Source: Acanthosepion lycidas
Lineage: Eukaryota > Mollusca > Cephalopoda > Sepiida > Sepiidae
NCBI GenBank assembly: GCA_963932145.1
Contig: OZ010571.1
Coordinates: 155,905,056-155,969,055, forward strand
Direction: 5' to 3'
DNA: 64,000 bases
In this document: positions 32,179 through 45,911 of the stretch, in pieces
How positions within the stretch are numbered: position 1 is the stretch's first letter
How the letters are laid out: the number at the start of each line of letters is the position of its first letter
Position numbers and translations under genes: made by a program
Notes under the pieces: model-generated
Told to the model about the DNA's origin: nothing
The model's database searches: none
What the model saw: only the letters and a program-made list of their open reading frames with translations

Positions 32179-32227
<49 letters not shown>

Positions 32228-32238
32228 TTGATGTTACA

Positions 32239-32309
<71 letters not shown>

Positions 32310-32312
32310 ATA
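32179..32312. repeat. Two (AT)n tracts with a unique spacer
   Basis: AT tracts of about 45 and 70 bp separated by GCACTTGATGTTACACTG; CACTTGATGGCTGC follows. Confidence 0.95.
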
Positions 32313-32319
32313 CACTTGA

Positions 32320-33620
32320 TGGCTGCGATTCGGTTTCTAGTAATGATCCATCCTCAAATATAGGCATCAGCGGGAGTGAGTCTTTTTAGTCCTGGTAAAG
32401 TTTTACATTGTCTTTCGGAGATGTGAGAACATTGGGTGTGTTTTTGCAGCAGCCGTTTCATGAATGCCGCATACTGTGTGATGGATGACTTCACCGTCTG
32501 CCACTTTTGATGATTTTTGAGAATTATCAAAGCTGCTAAATAGAGAAGCCATTCATTACTCATTAGAGGCGGCATTTATATAACAACTAGTTAGAGAGAC
32601 ACGACCACATTCATTACACCTTAGATTAACTTCTGTGGCAACGTTTTCACAAAAATTAACACACGAATATAACTTTCTCTTGAGTTTTTCATATGCAACA
32701 TGATTTTGTTTAAAGTTTGTCTTACCATTTTCCAGGATGAACGATTTAGATTTACGTTTCCCTAGTCATTTAGATACGAATATTTACATACGAATAAATT
32801 GGGGCCGAGATAGATATAAAACAAAGATTTGAAATGAATAAAAAAATATTTCTTTGTGTATATGAATATATACACCAAGAAAATTGATACAAAACTGATG
32901 GGCGTGTGTTGTTGTGTAAGCTAAATTTTACGTAGTGTTTTTTGAAAGACCTAAGTTTAGTAAATAAATTAACTGACACATGCATTCAAATAAATAAATG
33001 TATTGTCAGTATCGCCGATAATATATTGCCTTTAGCAAATTGGAAACCATAATTATTCTGTAATAAGTTAGCGTTTAATTGGACACCTCAAAGTTGTAGC
33101 CCTTCGCCAGATCAAGTTTGATAACTACCCAAGGTGTAATTATCAGAAATCTCGCTGAATAGACCAATAACAGTGTAATGTTTCCAATATGGCTTCTTTT
33201 AATTCAAAGCTAGACAAATATTGATGTACACGGGTATGTACACGTACATAACGAATTCTTTGCCAGAAAATTAATACAAGCCACGATTCTCGTTCATTTC
33301 GTAAATTATTATATGTGTAATAGCAATTACAGTCACAATTATCTACTCTGTAATTCCACTATATTTCTCAAAAACAACTTTGCTTCTGCTGACCTAGATT
33401 TTCGTAAGCCATTTGATTGAAGTTGATTGACTGAAGAAAAAAGACGAGGAACATTGAAAAGAATGGAATCTTCTTATCATTCATACGCTGGACTGAATTA
33501 TGTATTATTTTTCTAATCTATTCAAAGACGAATAAATGGCAAAGTGGATAGAATTATTGCAAATTTTACTTGTCGTCTGGTGAACAACAACAATTCGCTC
33601 ATTTTTACAATTCATTACAT
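32320..33620. other. Sequence without recognised features
   Basis: Frames at 32354-32575 and 32770-32985 (minus) have no recognised domain. Confidence 0.45.
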
Positions 33621-33624
33621 GCAA

Positions 33625-33765
33625 TATTGATTTTCGAAGTGTATCTTAGATGTGGCACAATGCCGAAAACACAGTAAGGACCGAACTTAATACGCAGTCG
33701 TAACTGCTTCAGCTAGACAACCTTGCTAACCATTACACCACGCCGAGGTGCCCGCGTACATGCAA
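33625..33765 (-). mobile_element. tRNA-headed SINE, second family (decayed)
   Basis: On the minus strand GGCGTGGTGTAATGGTTAGC leads to a weakened box B (TAAGTTCGGTCC), then GGCATTGTGCCACATCTAAG. Same family as 12578-12716. Confidence 0.7.
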
Positions 33766-33825
33766 CAAATGAAAAAATGTAAAACTTCATGGTGACTTTT
33801 ATATCATATTAAAAATATTCCTCTT

Positions 33826-33838
33826 TCTCCCCCTCCCC

Positions 33839-33932
<94 letters not shown>

Positions 33933-33934
33933 AT
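33826..33934. repeat. (CT)n(AT)n(GT)n compound microsatellite
   Basis: Three simple motifs in series, mirroring the tract at 7446-7541. Confidence 0.95.
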
Positions 33935-33939
33935 TTTTT

Positions 33940-36285
33940 TGACATTATTTCTGAGTGAGGTAGTACAGTGATTATCATCCCGATAAAGGCTATCGGCAAA
34001 TTCAATTCGAATTACAGGTAGGGTTTCATGTTTTCATCTCGCACAAATGCCTTTTAGAGCATCATGAGTACTCCTCTTGAAGATCTTTCCAATGTCTACT
34101 GGTAAAGTGTAATCTAGAATTACCAGTCTTGTTGTTCTTAAAATATGAAGACACAGCGCCAAGTAGCATGTTTATACCAAAAAACAAATATGGCATTCCA
34201 ACGATCTCCTAGACACATCAACTATTCCATCGGCACGAGATTTCATCTCTCTATTGGGTTCAAATATAGAATACGTGTGAAAAATGTGTTAGAACATGTG
34301 TCGTGTCGATTGGCTTCTCGCGTGGGGAGACACTAGTAATCAATCCAATCAGTAGTAGAAACTCAAGCAAATGGCGACAACCTGTCTAGACAAAACTAGA
34401 TAAAAGAAAGTAGCAGGCGAAAGGATATTGTATTCACTCTCTCACCATTATTACGTCGACGGTGAAGAAAATGCAATGAAAGATAGTAAGAAAACGTTTA
34501 CCTACACACGCAGTTAAGGGGAGTCCTTAGGAGCTGAAGGAAAAGAAGTAAAGGCTGCTTCATTTTCACCACAAAAGTCACAGACATTAGTAATCTTTTT
34601 GGAACAGAAGGCCGCGTACGATACAATGTATCATAAGGCGGACTTCACTACCAAAAATATTCAAGGTAATCTTTCGTTGAATGCACAGCAGCCAATTTTT
34701 TACCTAAAGGAGACCATACGCATAGACTTAGAAGTAAGGGAAAAGTCGATTTTTTATTTGGAAAAAAGATTCTTTCTATAATTAAAAGAACTGAAATATT
34801 TTATAATATTATCATTGTTGACAGCAGGATTAACACACATTTCTTTGTATGATTAAACTATACAAAAATATTTTAAAAGAAAAAAAATACTTCTCCAAAG
34901 GAAAAAACTGAACATTATGGACGTTTCCTGTTTCTAAAGCAAAATATGTTTACACGTATGATCTTCCTTAGTGAAAATCGACAATGGTTTAAAATGATGA
35001 AAACGAAAGGTTACAAAATTCAAAAGACATTGTATTTAATCATTGTTTATGTATATGTTTTTTTGTGGTACAGACGCTAAAATGGTCCCGGATCGCGTGC
35101 AGATATGTTTGTCAAAACCAGTTACATCGGGCTTTCCCTGTTAGCAGCCGGACAGCATAGCATATCTAGATACAGGCCTCACTGCAACTGATCAATATCC
35201 GAGTCTTTGTAAGATGCTTTATGCTAACAACAGCAATGGGAAACCAGCCGTTGGCAACTTATATTTGTTACCTCCCATTTGTTTCTCATCTCTGCCTATT
35301 ACCCACGTAGTTGCTAGAAGAGCAATCGCTTAGGTGTTTCCCCCTAATCTCAACACAGTCTTGCCATACATAACAATAGGATATGTATGAGAATGTGAGA
35401 GTGAACAAGAGAAAAAGATACGAAATTTTTGTTTTCTTCATGAAATTAGCTTCAGAAATTTAGTTTAGTACATGCCGTATGCAACCCGCGGGTTTGGGTT
35501 TACAATTGAAAGGAACTTTTTTTTTAAATTGAATTTTATTGCTTTGCCTTGAGCGGTGCTTTATTTTCAGCTCTATAATATAAATGTGTATATAAGTCTA
35601 TATTTCCTATAAATGTTATTTCGTAAGTTTTATTTCTCTGAAAATCCTACCATTTGTTGCCTTTTCTTTAGTTACAAACTCAGGCAAATAGAAATTTTCT
35701 TTCTTCCCTGTCTTACCATTTTCTTATCCTTGGACATTTTGGTTCCTCTTATGACCAAAGCTTTTAATATTTGGTATTTTCATTTTATTATTCATTTTAT
35801 CGTTTTGATGGTTGTTTGGTTGAAGATGCATAAGCGTGTAAAGCACAAATTTGTTGGAAACTGTTTAGCAAGATGTTTTGATGGATGATAAAATAAATTG
35901 AAATTAAAAAAAAAAAGTAGAAGAAAATGCTATTTATTTGGACAGCCGTCCAGGAGCAGGTCAGTCAACCAGACAGTTAATCGGTAGATTCTAGGAGCGT
36001 ACGTCAATCTTCCAGGTTGTTGCCGAGCCGTTACTCTAGTTGGGAGCAATGGAAGGCACTGAGCGAAACTGTGATCATCTTGCACATCAGTTGGAATGAA
36101 CGTATTTTTGTACTCTTTGCCTGCTTTCTCGTGTTTGGAACAATGACTTATCTCACACCAACATAAACGACATTTATTTTTTTCCACACAACGTGTTTGT
36201 TTTGTATTGTTTCTATGGTTTACACAATGTGAAAGTTTTTCGCTTGTAAATTCTACATTTACAGCTGCATTTGATCTACTAAATG
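33940..36285. other. Sequence without recognised genes
   Basis: Some GC-richer pieces (35080-35350) could be old retroelement sequence. The minus-strand frame 35930-36187 has KCRLCW and CSKH but no full zinc-binding pattern. No gene called. Confidence 0.4.
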
Positions 36286-36289
36286 AAAA

Positions 36290-36885
36290 ACATGAAGTAG
36301 AAACACAGAGAATAATTTTTCTCGCTAGAATCTATCTTTCGTATTTATATGTCTATCATTCATTCCTTGTTTTGAATATTGCCGGCACATCTGGTCTGGT
36401 GCTCCTGCTTTATAGAGAAACATTCTTAATAAAAGAAATTGCATTATTATTGGACCTCAACTGGCATATCGGCTTTAGTCAATTTCTTACTGCCTTTTCT
36501 ATAAATAATTTTATGGTAATTCTTCTTATGAACTTTCCTCTATGGTACTTAGACTTTATGAATTTAAACGCAGTACTAGAATGGCGGCAAGGTCTCATCA
36601 TTTTGCAGTTGAAATGACTGGACTAACTGTAAGTTCTATGTTAACAGTTTCTTCTCTCGCACTTCTCGCTTGTAAAAATCTCTTCCGACTTCTTGCTTCT
36701 CAGTCACCTTTGACCTCAAAAGATTGAAATGCAATGACAATCGTTATCTTTTGTCTTCTTAATTCTTGTTTTATTATTATTGTTTTCTTATTGTTCTCCA
36801 TCCTTAATATTTTTCTTATCTTCTAACACCCAGTAACTCATTGCGTCTTAGTGGCTTTGTTACTTTGCTTGCGGTGAAATGATTA
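36290..36885 (+). mobile_element. LINE RT C-terminal region (Jockey/CR1-like)
   Basis: The plus strand reads PCFEYCRHIWSGAPAL (about 36369-36416), then LRLYEFKRSTRMAARSHHF (36548-36604) and SCFSVTFDLKRLKCNDNRYL (near 36690-36750), matching the ordered C-terminal signatures of Jockey/CR1-group ORF2. The 3' region TTGCGTCTTAGTGG, TTGCTTGCGGTGAAATGATT is shared with 11.4 and 61.8 kb. Frameshifts separate the blocks and the catalytic RT is missing. Confidence 0.8.
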
Positions 36886-37104
36886 AAAGGAAGTGTTTAA
36901 TTAGGTAAATATAACAATGTTGTTAAAACAGCAACAATTTCTACGAATTTCGTTATGATGTGTACCATGCAACATTTTTTATGATGATCAGGTAAAACGT
37001 AATGCTTTTGCTAATTTTACTTTGAACGCATTATAATCCCTAATTGGTTTAAGGTTATACACCATAAAGTGTATAGAAGTACCGTCTCTTTTCATACAAT
37101 AATA

Positions 37105-37560
37105 CTTTCATATTGACTGCCATACAGAAAAAGCAAAGAGCTGTCGTAGAATTTCTGTTCTTGGAAGGAGAAAGTAATGCAAGCATTCACAGGATGTTAG
37201 CTAATTTTTATACAAACGATGCAGTTGATGTATTCACAGTAAAGAAATGGTTCAGTAGTATTTATGATAATCCCAGGAAGAAGACCTTAGTAACTGACCC
37301 TGTAGTGTCAAGCCCACTGCTGCTGTAAATGAATATTAAGCAAAGCAAACTGTTCCAAGCGTTACTGTTGATAGAAATTTTACTATATCGAGTAATGGTA
37401 GTTCTTGTTGTTTAGTGTTATCTTTGCTTACGAAAAGACCGCTCAAATTGGATTCGCCGAATGCTGACAGATTCCGGAAAGTGGTACATGGTGGTTGCTA
37501 CCCAAATGATTTTGGAACTGGTTAGAAGCTTTCTCAAAACGAGTATACATGCTGCAAAAA
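37105..37560 (+). mobile_element. Mariner-type transposase, N-terminal half remnant
   Basis: The first frame (37113-37328) reads KQRAVVEFLFLEGESNASIH, RMLANFYTNDAVDVFTVKKW, the mariner N-terminal helix-turn-helix. AVNEY-AKQ and WIRRMLTDSGKWYMV (about 37450-37500; compare the conserved WVPRMLT) follow in other frames. The D,D34D catalytic domain is missing. It is a different mariner lineage from the copies at 1295 and 58855. Confidence 0.75.
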
Positions 37561-37604
37561 GTGGAATAACTTAATTAAAACAGATAAATATATAACAAGA
37601 ATAT

Positions 37605-40580
37605 TTAGAACCTTGAGAATTCTACGTTCATGTTGATATGTTTTTTATGCTTCTACTATTAAATAAAAAGCAGGTATTATGTTATGATCGACACTGGCAC
37701 TAATTAAAACGCTGGTCTTCATTAATTTCTGCTACCATTGATAGTAAGCTTAGCTCAGTAAATATCTGTTAATTTACCTCGCCTTAGAGCGATATTTAAT
37801 AAGCTACGCTGAAAGACCATTACTGGGGTACTGTATTGTACTCATTTCATTTTAATAAATTCCACCGCTAATTGATTTTTCAGATATATTGCATTAAGGC
37901 TATCCTACGTATAATGAAGCATTCCCTATTAAAATATTCCTTACATTAAGTTTTGACCACTGATATTTATTTTGCCTCAGATTTTCAATAAACAATATAC
38001 ACTTTGAGTACAAAACATTGTTCCACGTGTTGGAGTAGCTATCAGGTAAGAACAATGAATAACGATGTGAACATTGAAAACCTACCTCCGTGTTCCAAAT
38101 TTGGTTAGGCAAATTGAATTTCGTGTATTTGATATTTCTTACAAGCCATTGATGTTGTTAGTAGAAAAAACTACTCCATTGCTTATATTCGTTCTATGTG
38201 CGACGTATAAGAGAATAAGAAAAGGCTTAGTTTACTCGTTAAATATATCAATAGAAAGAAAGGTAGCCTTTTTAGTATACAATACGGATCAATCAGTTAC
38301 AGAAACTCTCAGTGCAGACATTGAAATATCATCATTGAACGATGGATCGGCTGAAATGTTATATTAAGTCGCAGTTCAACTGTCTGAACAAAATTTCCAA
38401 TGTTAATGAGACTTCTTCAATATTAAGTTTAGTTTCTTACTTTGTTCAAAACTGTTTACCATTACGTATATAACCATTAAAATAAATTAAAGTATTTTTT
38501 ATGTATTTGCTAAATAAATTCCACTCTGATATGAACGGCTTGATAAGCAACAAGTATTATATGGAAATTTCTTTAGACTCAAAAAAGTTCATAATGCTAT
38601 GTAACATCTAATCTTCTACATGTCAATGAATATTAAACAATTTCCTCACAGATAAAGATGAAATTTGAAGAGTCATATATATGGCTACTGAGGGATGCTG
38701 CGAAAACAGTACATGGAACATGTGAGTAATGATCATATTGTTATAAAAAAGGGAACGAAAATGGCGTTTATACTTACAATAAAAAATGACAGTTGCAATA
38801 CCGGCAACAATGAATGAGGAAGGAGATGTGGATGAATGTCATTCTACCAGGGTCTACTGAAGACAAATAGAGCAGAGAGGAACAGCGAGTGACCTTCCTA
38901 GCAAGTTTTTGTAAATAGATAACAAAGCAGTGACTGGGAAGCAAAGTCAAGGGATAAACGTTGCTTAGAGCTGCAAAGGATAGGAAGCTGTGGTGAATCA
39001 TAATCGCACACATAATAAAGGTAATTGACACATAATAAAAGACTGTGTTATGAAAGTAGGTATGCATGTATATTATCCATCGAGAAAGTATCCAGTCATA
39101 TTGAGAAGCCAATGTCTCAAAAATAATGCAACTTGACAACCAATCAATTGGGATTTGACTGTGTATGCGTGAAGTGACATTCTATCTTGTGCTTATTTAG
39201 AATGTCTGATCGTCACATTCCCAATTAATATTCAATTAATATTCAACAAGGCTTGTTGAAACTAATTCTTCCACAAATCTATACGAATGATTAACAAAGA
39301 TTTTGGAGGATCAGTAAACAAAATCCATATAAAATTCTGCTTCAGATGCTTTTTAAATTGGCTGCAAATTTGTTGCAAATGATGCATATAACACAAAGCT
39401 TTAACAAAGCAAAACACATGAATTTTTTGTGTGTGCGTGTGGGTCTCAGTCAGAGGAAATTATTGGTCAACAATACGATAATAAGAATTTATGATTATTT
39501 CATAATCTGACAAGAATAGTAAGGAACTCTTTTGATTTACTTTTCATTCGTCTGACCTTGTGAATGAACTTTTGACAGTTTACAGCTTAGATTTTGTTCC
39601 CTATGATTTCTTGACTTAACCCAAAAATGCTTAAATCACAGTTGCAAGAAAGGCCTTCACCCTATGGAGAATATTAAAGCAAATGTAAAAAAGTGGACGA
39701 TGGCGATCCTGAAAGTGAAGTAAATATGAAAACAGCGATTCTAAAAATCGGTTAGTTTTGCATTTGAAATCGGAGTTTTCAAACATATGGTTTCCTAAGT
39801 TTTTTTCTACTTTAATCATTCCATAAATACAAAACATTATTTCAACTTCACCAGATACTGACATTGAAGATCCAAGATAACTCTGATAAATATTTATTAC
39901 ATTAAAAGGATTTCAAAGAGTTGACATAGAAGAATTTGATATTCTTGACAATATTGCACCTGATAAAAAATCTCGTTGATTTTCTCTGCTATTTCAAAGA
40001 CACTTTGATTGACCGATGTTTTAAATAAACTTTGTTAATCTCTGTATTAGGAATCATTACATAAGCCCCTTCCCATGGAACTCATGCAGCTATCTATGAG
40101 CCATAATCCTCCACCGTCGTAGAAACCCCAATGTTGGAATAAAACCACACTGGAAATTGAAAAATATTCGTTTTGACGTTGGAATGTAACATCTGCATAA
40201 AAATTGTAAATATATGAGTACTGCTGATAGTCAAGTTCGATTCAATAGAAATATAATTGATTTCTTATTGGCAATTTCATACCATGTTTAACAGGGAAAA
40301 GAAGCAGTTAGTTAAACAATTAGCACTGACGCAAAATAAATTTTCAGTGACATGCGTACTGTTGGGGTTATATTATTTTTTTTAATCACAAAGGATATTT
40401 TTGTTTTTTGTTATTTTTATTGCAACTGTGTGGAGATGTGGTTTAATATTTAGAATATAATATTTAACATTCAGCAATATTCCGCGGAAAAATTGATGTA
40501 CTGATAAATGTTTTTTCATGACATATAATTTTCATTTTCATTTTTGCTGAAATCACTCCCAATGGCTTATTAACACTCTT
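37605..40580. other. Sequence without recognised genes
   Basis: Frames at 38074-38367 (plus), 38774-39139 and 39631-39864 (minus) were inspected and show no domain I recognise. A short ATKDRKLW-like LINE motif may lie at 38955-39005. Confidence 0.4.
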
Positions 40581-40585
40581 AAATA

Positions 40586-40589
<4 letters not shown>

Positions 40590-40648
<59 letters not shown>
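40590..40648. repeat. (AT)n microsatellite
   Basis: About 29 AT units. Confidence 0.95.
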
Positions 40649-40651
<3 letters not shown>

Positions 40652-41155
40652 CCAGGTAAAATGAAAACAAACGGAGTATAATTCCACTGTACGTAACATT
40701 TAATTTAAAAGAGGGCTAAATACATAGTCAAGCACAATAATATTAATTTTTACATTTTAAAACAGAAACATGTTAGAATCGTTACACAATTATAATTATG
40801 CTTCCACACTACAAATGTGCCTCCTCGGCTGATGTTGAGCTATTGGCAAGTGAACAATTACTTTAATTTTAAAAGTAGAATACTTACTTTTCCAAAGAGA
40901 AAAAAACAAAAACAATAAAAATAGGATTGTGAGCTTTGGCATGATTAACCAATCGAATGTGGCATACGTTATCGAAAAAAATTGATATAAGTAATGACAC
41001 TAAGTTGTCTGCATATAAATCCTAGACATTTTCCTTATGGACAGATACAAGTGGTTCCATTATTTCATAAGATGTATAGAAATCTGACGTCCAACTTTCC
41101 TAATAAAAGCTAAAAGGGTAGGAAGGTAATTTAAAACAATGCTATCTAGTTATAT
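40652..41155. other. AT-rich spacer, nothing recognised
   Basis: No feature recognised. Confidence 0.45.
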
Positions 41156-41164
41156 GCTCGTTCA

Positions 41165-41500
41165 GCCCTCACCTAAAACATTATTTACACTTAATGTCAG
41201 CATCTTTATTGTTACCGCCACAATGTTTCAGCCACTGTTCCCTCCTGCCATATTCAAGTGACTCTCGATTCGACTAACCTTCAGGAAATTTCAAAATGTT
41301 TACGAGCAATAACTGGGAGCCCAAACGGGTCAAGGCGAAACTTTCCGAGACATAACAGATGAACTCGACTGCCACTGAGCATAAATAAAAATTTCGGTTC
41401 GAAATTCCCTGAAGGTTATCGAATCGACAGTCACGTAAAGAAGGCCAGAGATCACAGCATCCGAACGTTTTGATTATCGAGATGAGAACATTCATACAAA
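41165..41500. mobile_element. Divergent pair of SINE-related fragments
   Basis: The left half (minus) has CACTTGAATATGGCAGGAGG ... GGCTGAAACATTG and AACCTTCAGGAAATTTC. The right half (plus) has TTCGAAATTCCCTGAAGG and AAGAAGGCCAGAGATCAC followed by GAACGTTTTGATTATCGAG. Each is a diverged version of the SINE body and hairpin, arranged head to head with the body copies facing each other. Confidence 0.65.
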
Positions 41501-42164
41501 TAATTCATCACTTTTTTTTTAGTCTAAGTCCCATTTTTTCGCCCAAACACCTTAGTTCGGCTAATTTTTCTTTAATATTAAATGACAGGTTCATTTTCTC
41601 GTATACGTCTGTTTATAAAATTGCATATGTAAGGTGTGCGTTATTGTATGAGACAAATATCTATTACAATATAAGTATCGGTGTGTACACAGTTTTTTGA
41701 TGATTGAATTCCGATCAAAATTTTCTGATAATATTAAACTTTTGCCAAAATATTCTTTGATCTCTAATGAAGCTAGCTTTTAATAAATAAATAATATTCA
41801 TTTCATCGAAGATTGGTGATTAACATAATTATCGATTATTAATAAAAAATTTTATATCGTAATTATTTTTGTTCGATTCATAACTTTTACCGCTTTCTTT
41901 TTTGTTTTTTTATAATTAGTCGATTCAGAAAATATATTCATAATAGAGTATCAAAGGCAAATCTTCCTGTGTTGTCATTAATTTTCATTGTATACAATGC
42001 CTAAAATGCCGGCTTCTGCCGTAGACAAATAATCCGAAAGCTAATGTTATTCAAATTTTCGGTCGGAGAATCATTTCTTCATCTTGGTGACCATCTATGA
42101 AATTACGCTAAACTTAAGCAATATTTTCTTTTAATTGTTTGAATTTCTAGCAAGATGGCTTATT

Positions 42165-42530
42165 ATTATTTATATTCCTACTAATATCCTTATCTTTGTT
42201 GTTATTATCAAAAGGTTTTGGCCGTTATTTTGTCCGTCTTTATTCAAGTGGATTTCTATCCTCTTAACCTTCTGGTAATTTCGAACTGAACATTTTATTT
42301 CATCTACATTGGAAGAGTGTTATCGTGCTACTGTCCATATCCAGGGGAGATAACTCCTATTCTTATTATATAGTACTGCTTGGGTAGGTTGCGTTCTATT
42401 TCCATTGTCTCTGTACTAACCGGTTCAAAAACCAGGCATTGGTCCACGTGAAAAACTGCAGAATCTTTGGGATAATAATAAAAAGATGAGGATATTATTC
42501 CGAATGTAAATAATGTAAATAAAACGTTTT
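42165..42530. mobile_element. SINE-related copy, diverged subfamily
   Basis: On the minus strand CCACTTGAATAAAGACGG ... ACGGCCAAAACC, then ATAACAACAAAGATAAGGAT, repeats the hairpin plus tail layout. GGAGATAACTCC matches the body. At 42480-42515 a plus-strand tail fragment (AAAGATGAGGATATTATTCC) follows, again in divergent orientation. Confidence 0.6.
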
Positions 42531-42604
42531 ATTTTAGTAGATGTTTCGCTCTTACAGTCCTGTTCTATGTTTAGATTATATAATTATATTATTTTTGCTT
42601 GCAG

Positions 42605-42740
42605 GACTGAGTTTTTCTCTGTCTTGCACAGGGCAAGCACCTGACTCCATTTCGACATCTTGGAGTTTGGTTATTATTAATATACAACGTCCTGCTCTGT
42701 GCAGACAAAGAGAGAATTAAAACAATAAGTTGGCCTTATT
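42605..42740. repeat. Imperfect inverted repeat
   Basis: CAGGACTGAGTTTTTCTCTG plus TCTTGCACAGGG faces CTCTGTGCAGACAAAGAGAG with several mismatches. Arms are about 32 bp with a 50-bp centre. Confidence 0.55.
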
Positions 42741-42744
42741 CGGG

Positions 42745-44495
42745 TGGCAGGTGGTACATTCAATGTCTAACAAAGAAGATTTTTTCCTCCTCTAGCCTTA
42801 GTATTTTATTAATATCAGTTGTTGAAAATAATTTTTCTTTTCAAGCTCCTAGTTTTATTTGCCGACGATATTATCCATTTTGGGGATGTGTCGGCCGAAA
42901 GGTACCTAAAAATTTTAATCGTTGTGATACTTTTCTATCCTGTTTTATTAATAAAATATGATCCTTTTTCTAAAGATCATTTTGTCTTGGTAGGGCAATA
43001 ACAATGTGTTTAATTATATTATTGTATTATTTTCATTCTTTTGGCTTAGTTCCATATTATAGCAAAATTGATCGTTACCACATTCCTTGGAAGACGTCTT
43101 TTAAGCAATGACTTTTAGGTTATGGCCAGCGTTTTTTGCTTCTCTATTTGATCACTATTCTTGGCCTTATAGCAGTATACGCAGTTTTAGAAAAATGTAC
43201 CTTGAAACATATACGTAAATCCAAATATTATAAATTATTTATTCGATCAGTGTATGTAAATTAACTGAAAATGACAATTTTTTGTATAATTAAATCAGAA
43301 CAACAAAAAAAAAATAGGAAAAGAAATTATGTTGTCAAGTTGATTTTTTTATGCAGAAGGATTTTGAAGTTTGTATACTTGTATGCAAATATACAAACAA
43401 TCATCTTGTATTTGATTCCGCTAACTTCGCTGAGGAGTAAGAAAGGAAAAGATGGTGTTTTCTAAGTTGTTTATTTTCGGTTCGTCTCCATGGTAATCAT
43501 TGTAAAAATGAATCGAATAACCACATTCATGGTAGTTTCTTTTCCGACCAAATGAAAATTCCATCAGAGATTTGCCAAGAACCAACTGAAATAGATCGGC
43601 ATTTCGTTTGACAACATTAAGTATTGTCAAGGGGTTGAAAGTCGAAATGGCCGTTGCCGCGTAAGTACGAATGTGATATAAATCCCAATATCGAGAGAGA
43701 GAGAGAGAGAAAAAAAAATCAAATCAGAAAAGTCATCTCATGAAAATGTGTTGCATGTATCAACATAACTAAATCTTGGATCGAGATTGTCAACCAAGTT
43801 AAAGAGATTAGATTGTGAAAATTCCTTTTTCAGTGCCAGATTTAAATCGAAGGAAGAATAGTCGTTTCACCATGGATATTATCGAACGTCTTGTTGCCTT
43901 TCCAACTGAAGTTCACTTTAAATATTTAGCTTCGAAATATTGCAATAGTGTCTGTATTTAAAATACGAAATTATTTTCATCATAAAACACCTCAATATAT
44001 CTGTCGAGAAAGTTTGAAGAATAATACAATAAAAGAGTGTCTGCGTAAAAGTCGATCTCTTGTACAATTTTGTTCCTCTAATTTTAGTTAAAATATAAGT
44101 CATATGTTTTAATTTGCGGGTAAATGCTAATCTGATATTCTATATTCTATACGATAACATATGGTGACATAGATACTCCTCTTAGCCAAATACATTATTT
44201 CAATATTTCTCGCTCTAAATATAAATCAACATAGAGTATTGTTCTATTTCTAAGTGAAAATAAAACATGAACGGACTTTTACTGTAAAACCTTTGTGCTG
44301 TATAGTTTAGAATTATATAATATTTGACAATCAAAAAAAAAAAAAAGTGACGAAACAAATATAGTTTTTACTTATGCTCGTGTTATTATATTTTCGATGT
44401 TTTTAAAGATAAGAGTATAAATGCCAAGTAATAGTTATTAAAATGTATTAACGACATTATAATTTTATCGCTTCTTTTTTTGACTATTTAAAAAT
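42745..44495. other. Sequence without recognised genes
   Basis: A short (GA)n tract lies at 43696-43710. No coding similarity recognised. Confidence 0.45.
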
Positions 44496-44499
44496 ATTA

Positions 44500-44690
44500 T
44501 CTAGTCCTTAGTGTAGCGATAAGCTACATCCGGCAGTAAGGCATCTGATCGGGAGATTGGAGGTTTTCTGAAACATGGAACCACCTTTTAATTGCTTCTG
44601 TTTCCAGGTCCACCCTTTTCCGGGGTGGTAGCACTTGTTAGGGTCCCAGCAATGGGTAAATAGTGAGCCACCAAACAAAACTAATCTACG
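44500..44690 (+). repeat. GC-richer block, possible tRNA-related repeat
   Basis: TAGTGTAGCGATAAGCTACA and GGCATCTGATCGGGAG recall a tRNA-like head, but no acceptable box B follows. CCACCCTTTTCCGGGGTGG forms a hairpin. Only one copy is present here. Confidence 0.3.
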
Positions 44691-44699
44691 AAAGTATAA

Positions 44700-45895
44700 A
44701 AATACACTTATACAGTAAAAATGGCAGCAATTTTATATAAAAAATTACTAGAAATACATATTTACAGTAAAATTACCACCAATACGCACATATTAACAAA
44801 TTGTAGTGACTTCAACCAAATCCATTTAAAATACTACCAAAAAAACAATATGAAAGAACTCTTTAAGCCGAATAATATCCGTCAATTTCTTAAATTAAAT
44901 AGTATTCCAAAATATAACTTTAACAAGACTTCAGAAAATACGCATACTCTTGTAATCGTGTCTCCACAAACATGTATAAGCACAAAAGCTGTGTATCATG
45001 TACCATGAACTTGTGAAAGCAGAATAAATTTTTTATTTCTTCCTCCTAAGAAAATTAAATTTCGGTATTAAATGACCTATAAGGACTTGATATGCCGTTA
45101 AATAGACAAATCAAATCAAAAATATTATCTATATAATCGTTGACATGTTAATCTCACACTGAAAACTTATTACAAATTATCGACATTGAAACGAGTATAT
45201 CCATTAAATAACACCAACACATGATAATAAAATTATGTATAATTATTCGTGTTACATTACATTCTTTAATGCATGTTAAGAATTGAAGAGATATTATTGT
45301 GGCAAAGATTATGATAGCAAGATTATTCTTAAATCTTCTATGACGCTATAATTGAGTTCATCAAATGTCACTTTAATCGCGCTGAGATCAGCAGGTCATC
45401 TCTACTCTCAGGTCGAAGTCAGCAGATTTAGGATAATTGTGTGGCACCGGCTTCTTGACAAAGTATAAACGATTTTCTCTTTGATTTTGTGGCTAAACAG
45501 AGGAATTGGTAAGCTACACTGTCCTTGGTGAGAAATATATGATTTAAAATAAGAAGCAAGAAAGAACTATAAGGAAACGTTTGCTACTGCTGTATCACGT
45601 GATGAAATGGAGAAGATTAACATAAAAAACCTCAACTTAAATGAATAAATTCTCATTAGAGTTAACTGTCACAACTGTTGCAACTGGTAGTTGGTTATTT
45701 AAAAGTTTGTATCGGTGATTTGCTCAGGTTAAGTAAATGGTAAGTAATATTGAGAGATACACTAGTTTAAATAGGGAATCTTTAATTACTTTTTTTATTA
45801 TAGATGTCCTTCGTGAGTATAGTTATTGATTATAGTTGGTGCCTGTGAGCTGTAAAAAGTGTATGATGGGAGGAACCCAGTTAATCTCAGGGAAT
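44700..45895. other. Sequence without recognised genes
   Basis: A 95-codon Asn/Thr-rich frame (44721-45008) has no recognised domain. AT-rich throughout. Confidence 0.45.
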
Positions 45896-45911
45896 ATTGT
45901 CATCTTCGGTT

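Noticed and set aside
35930-36187. Zinc-finger-like frame (KCRLCW ... CSKH)
   Set aside because: Cys/His spacing does not fit a known finger and nothing else supports coding.
44721-45008. 95-codon Asn/Thr-rich frame
   Set aside because: Composition matches AT-rich chance coding. No motif.
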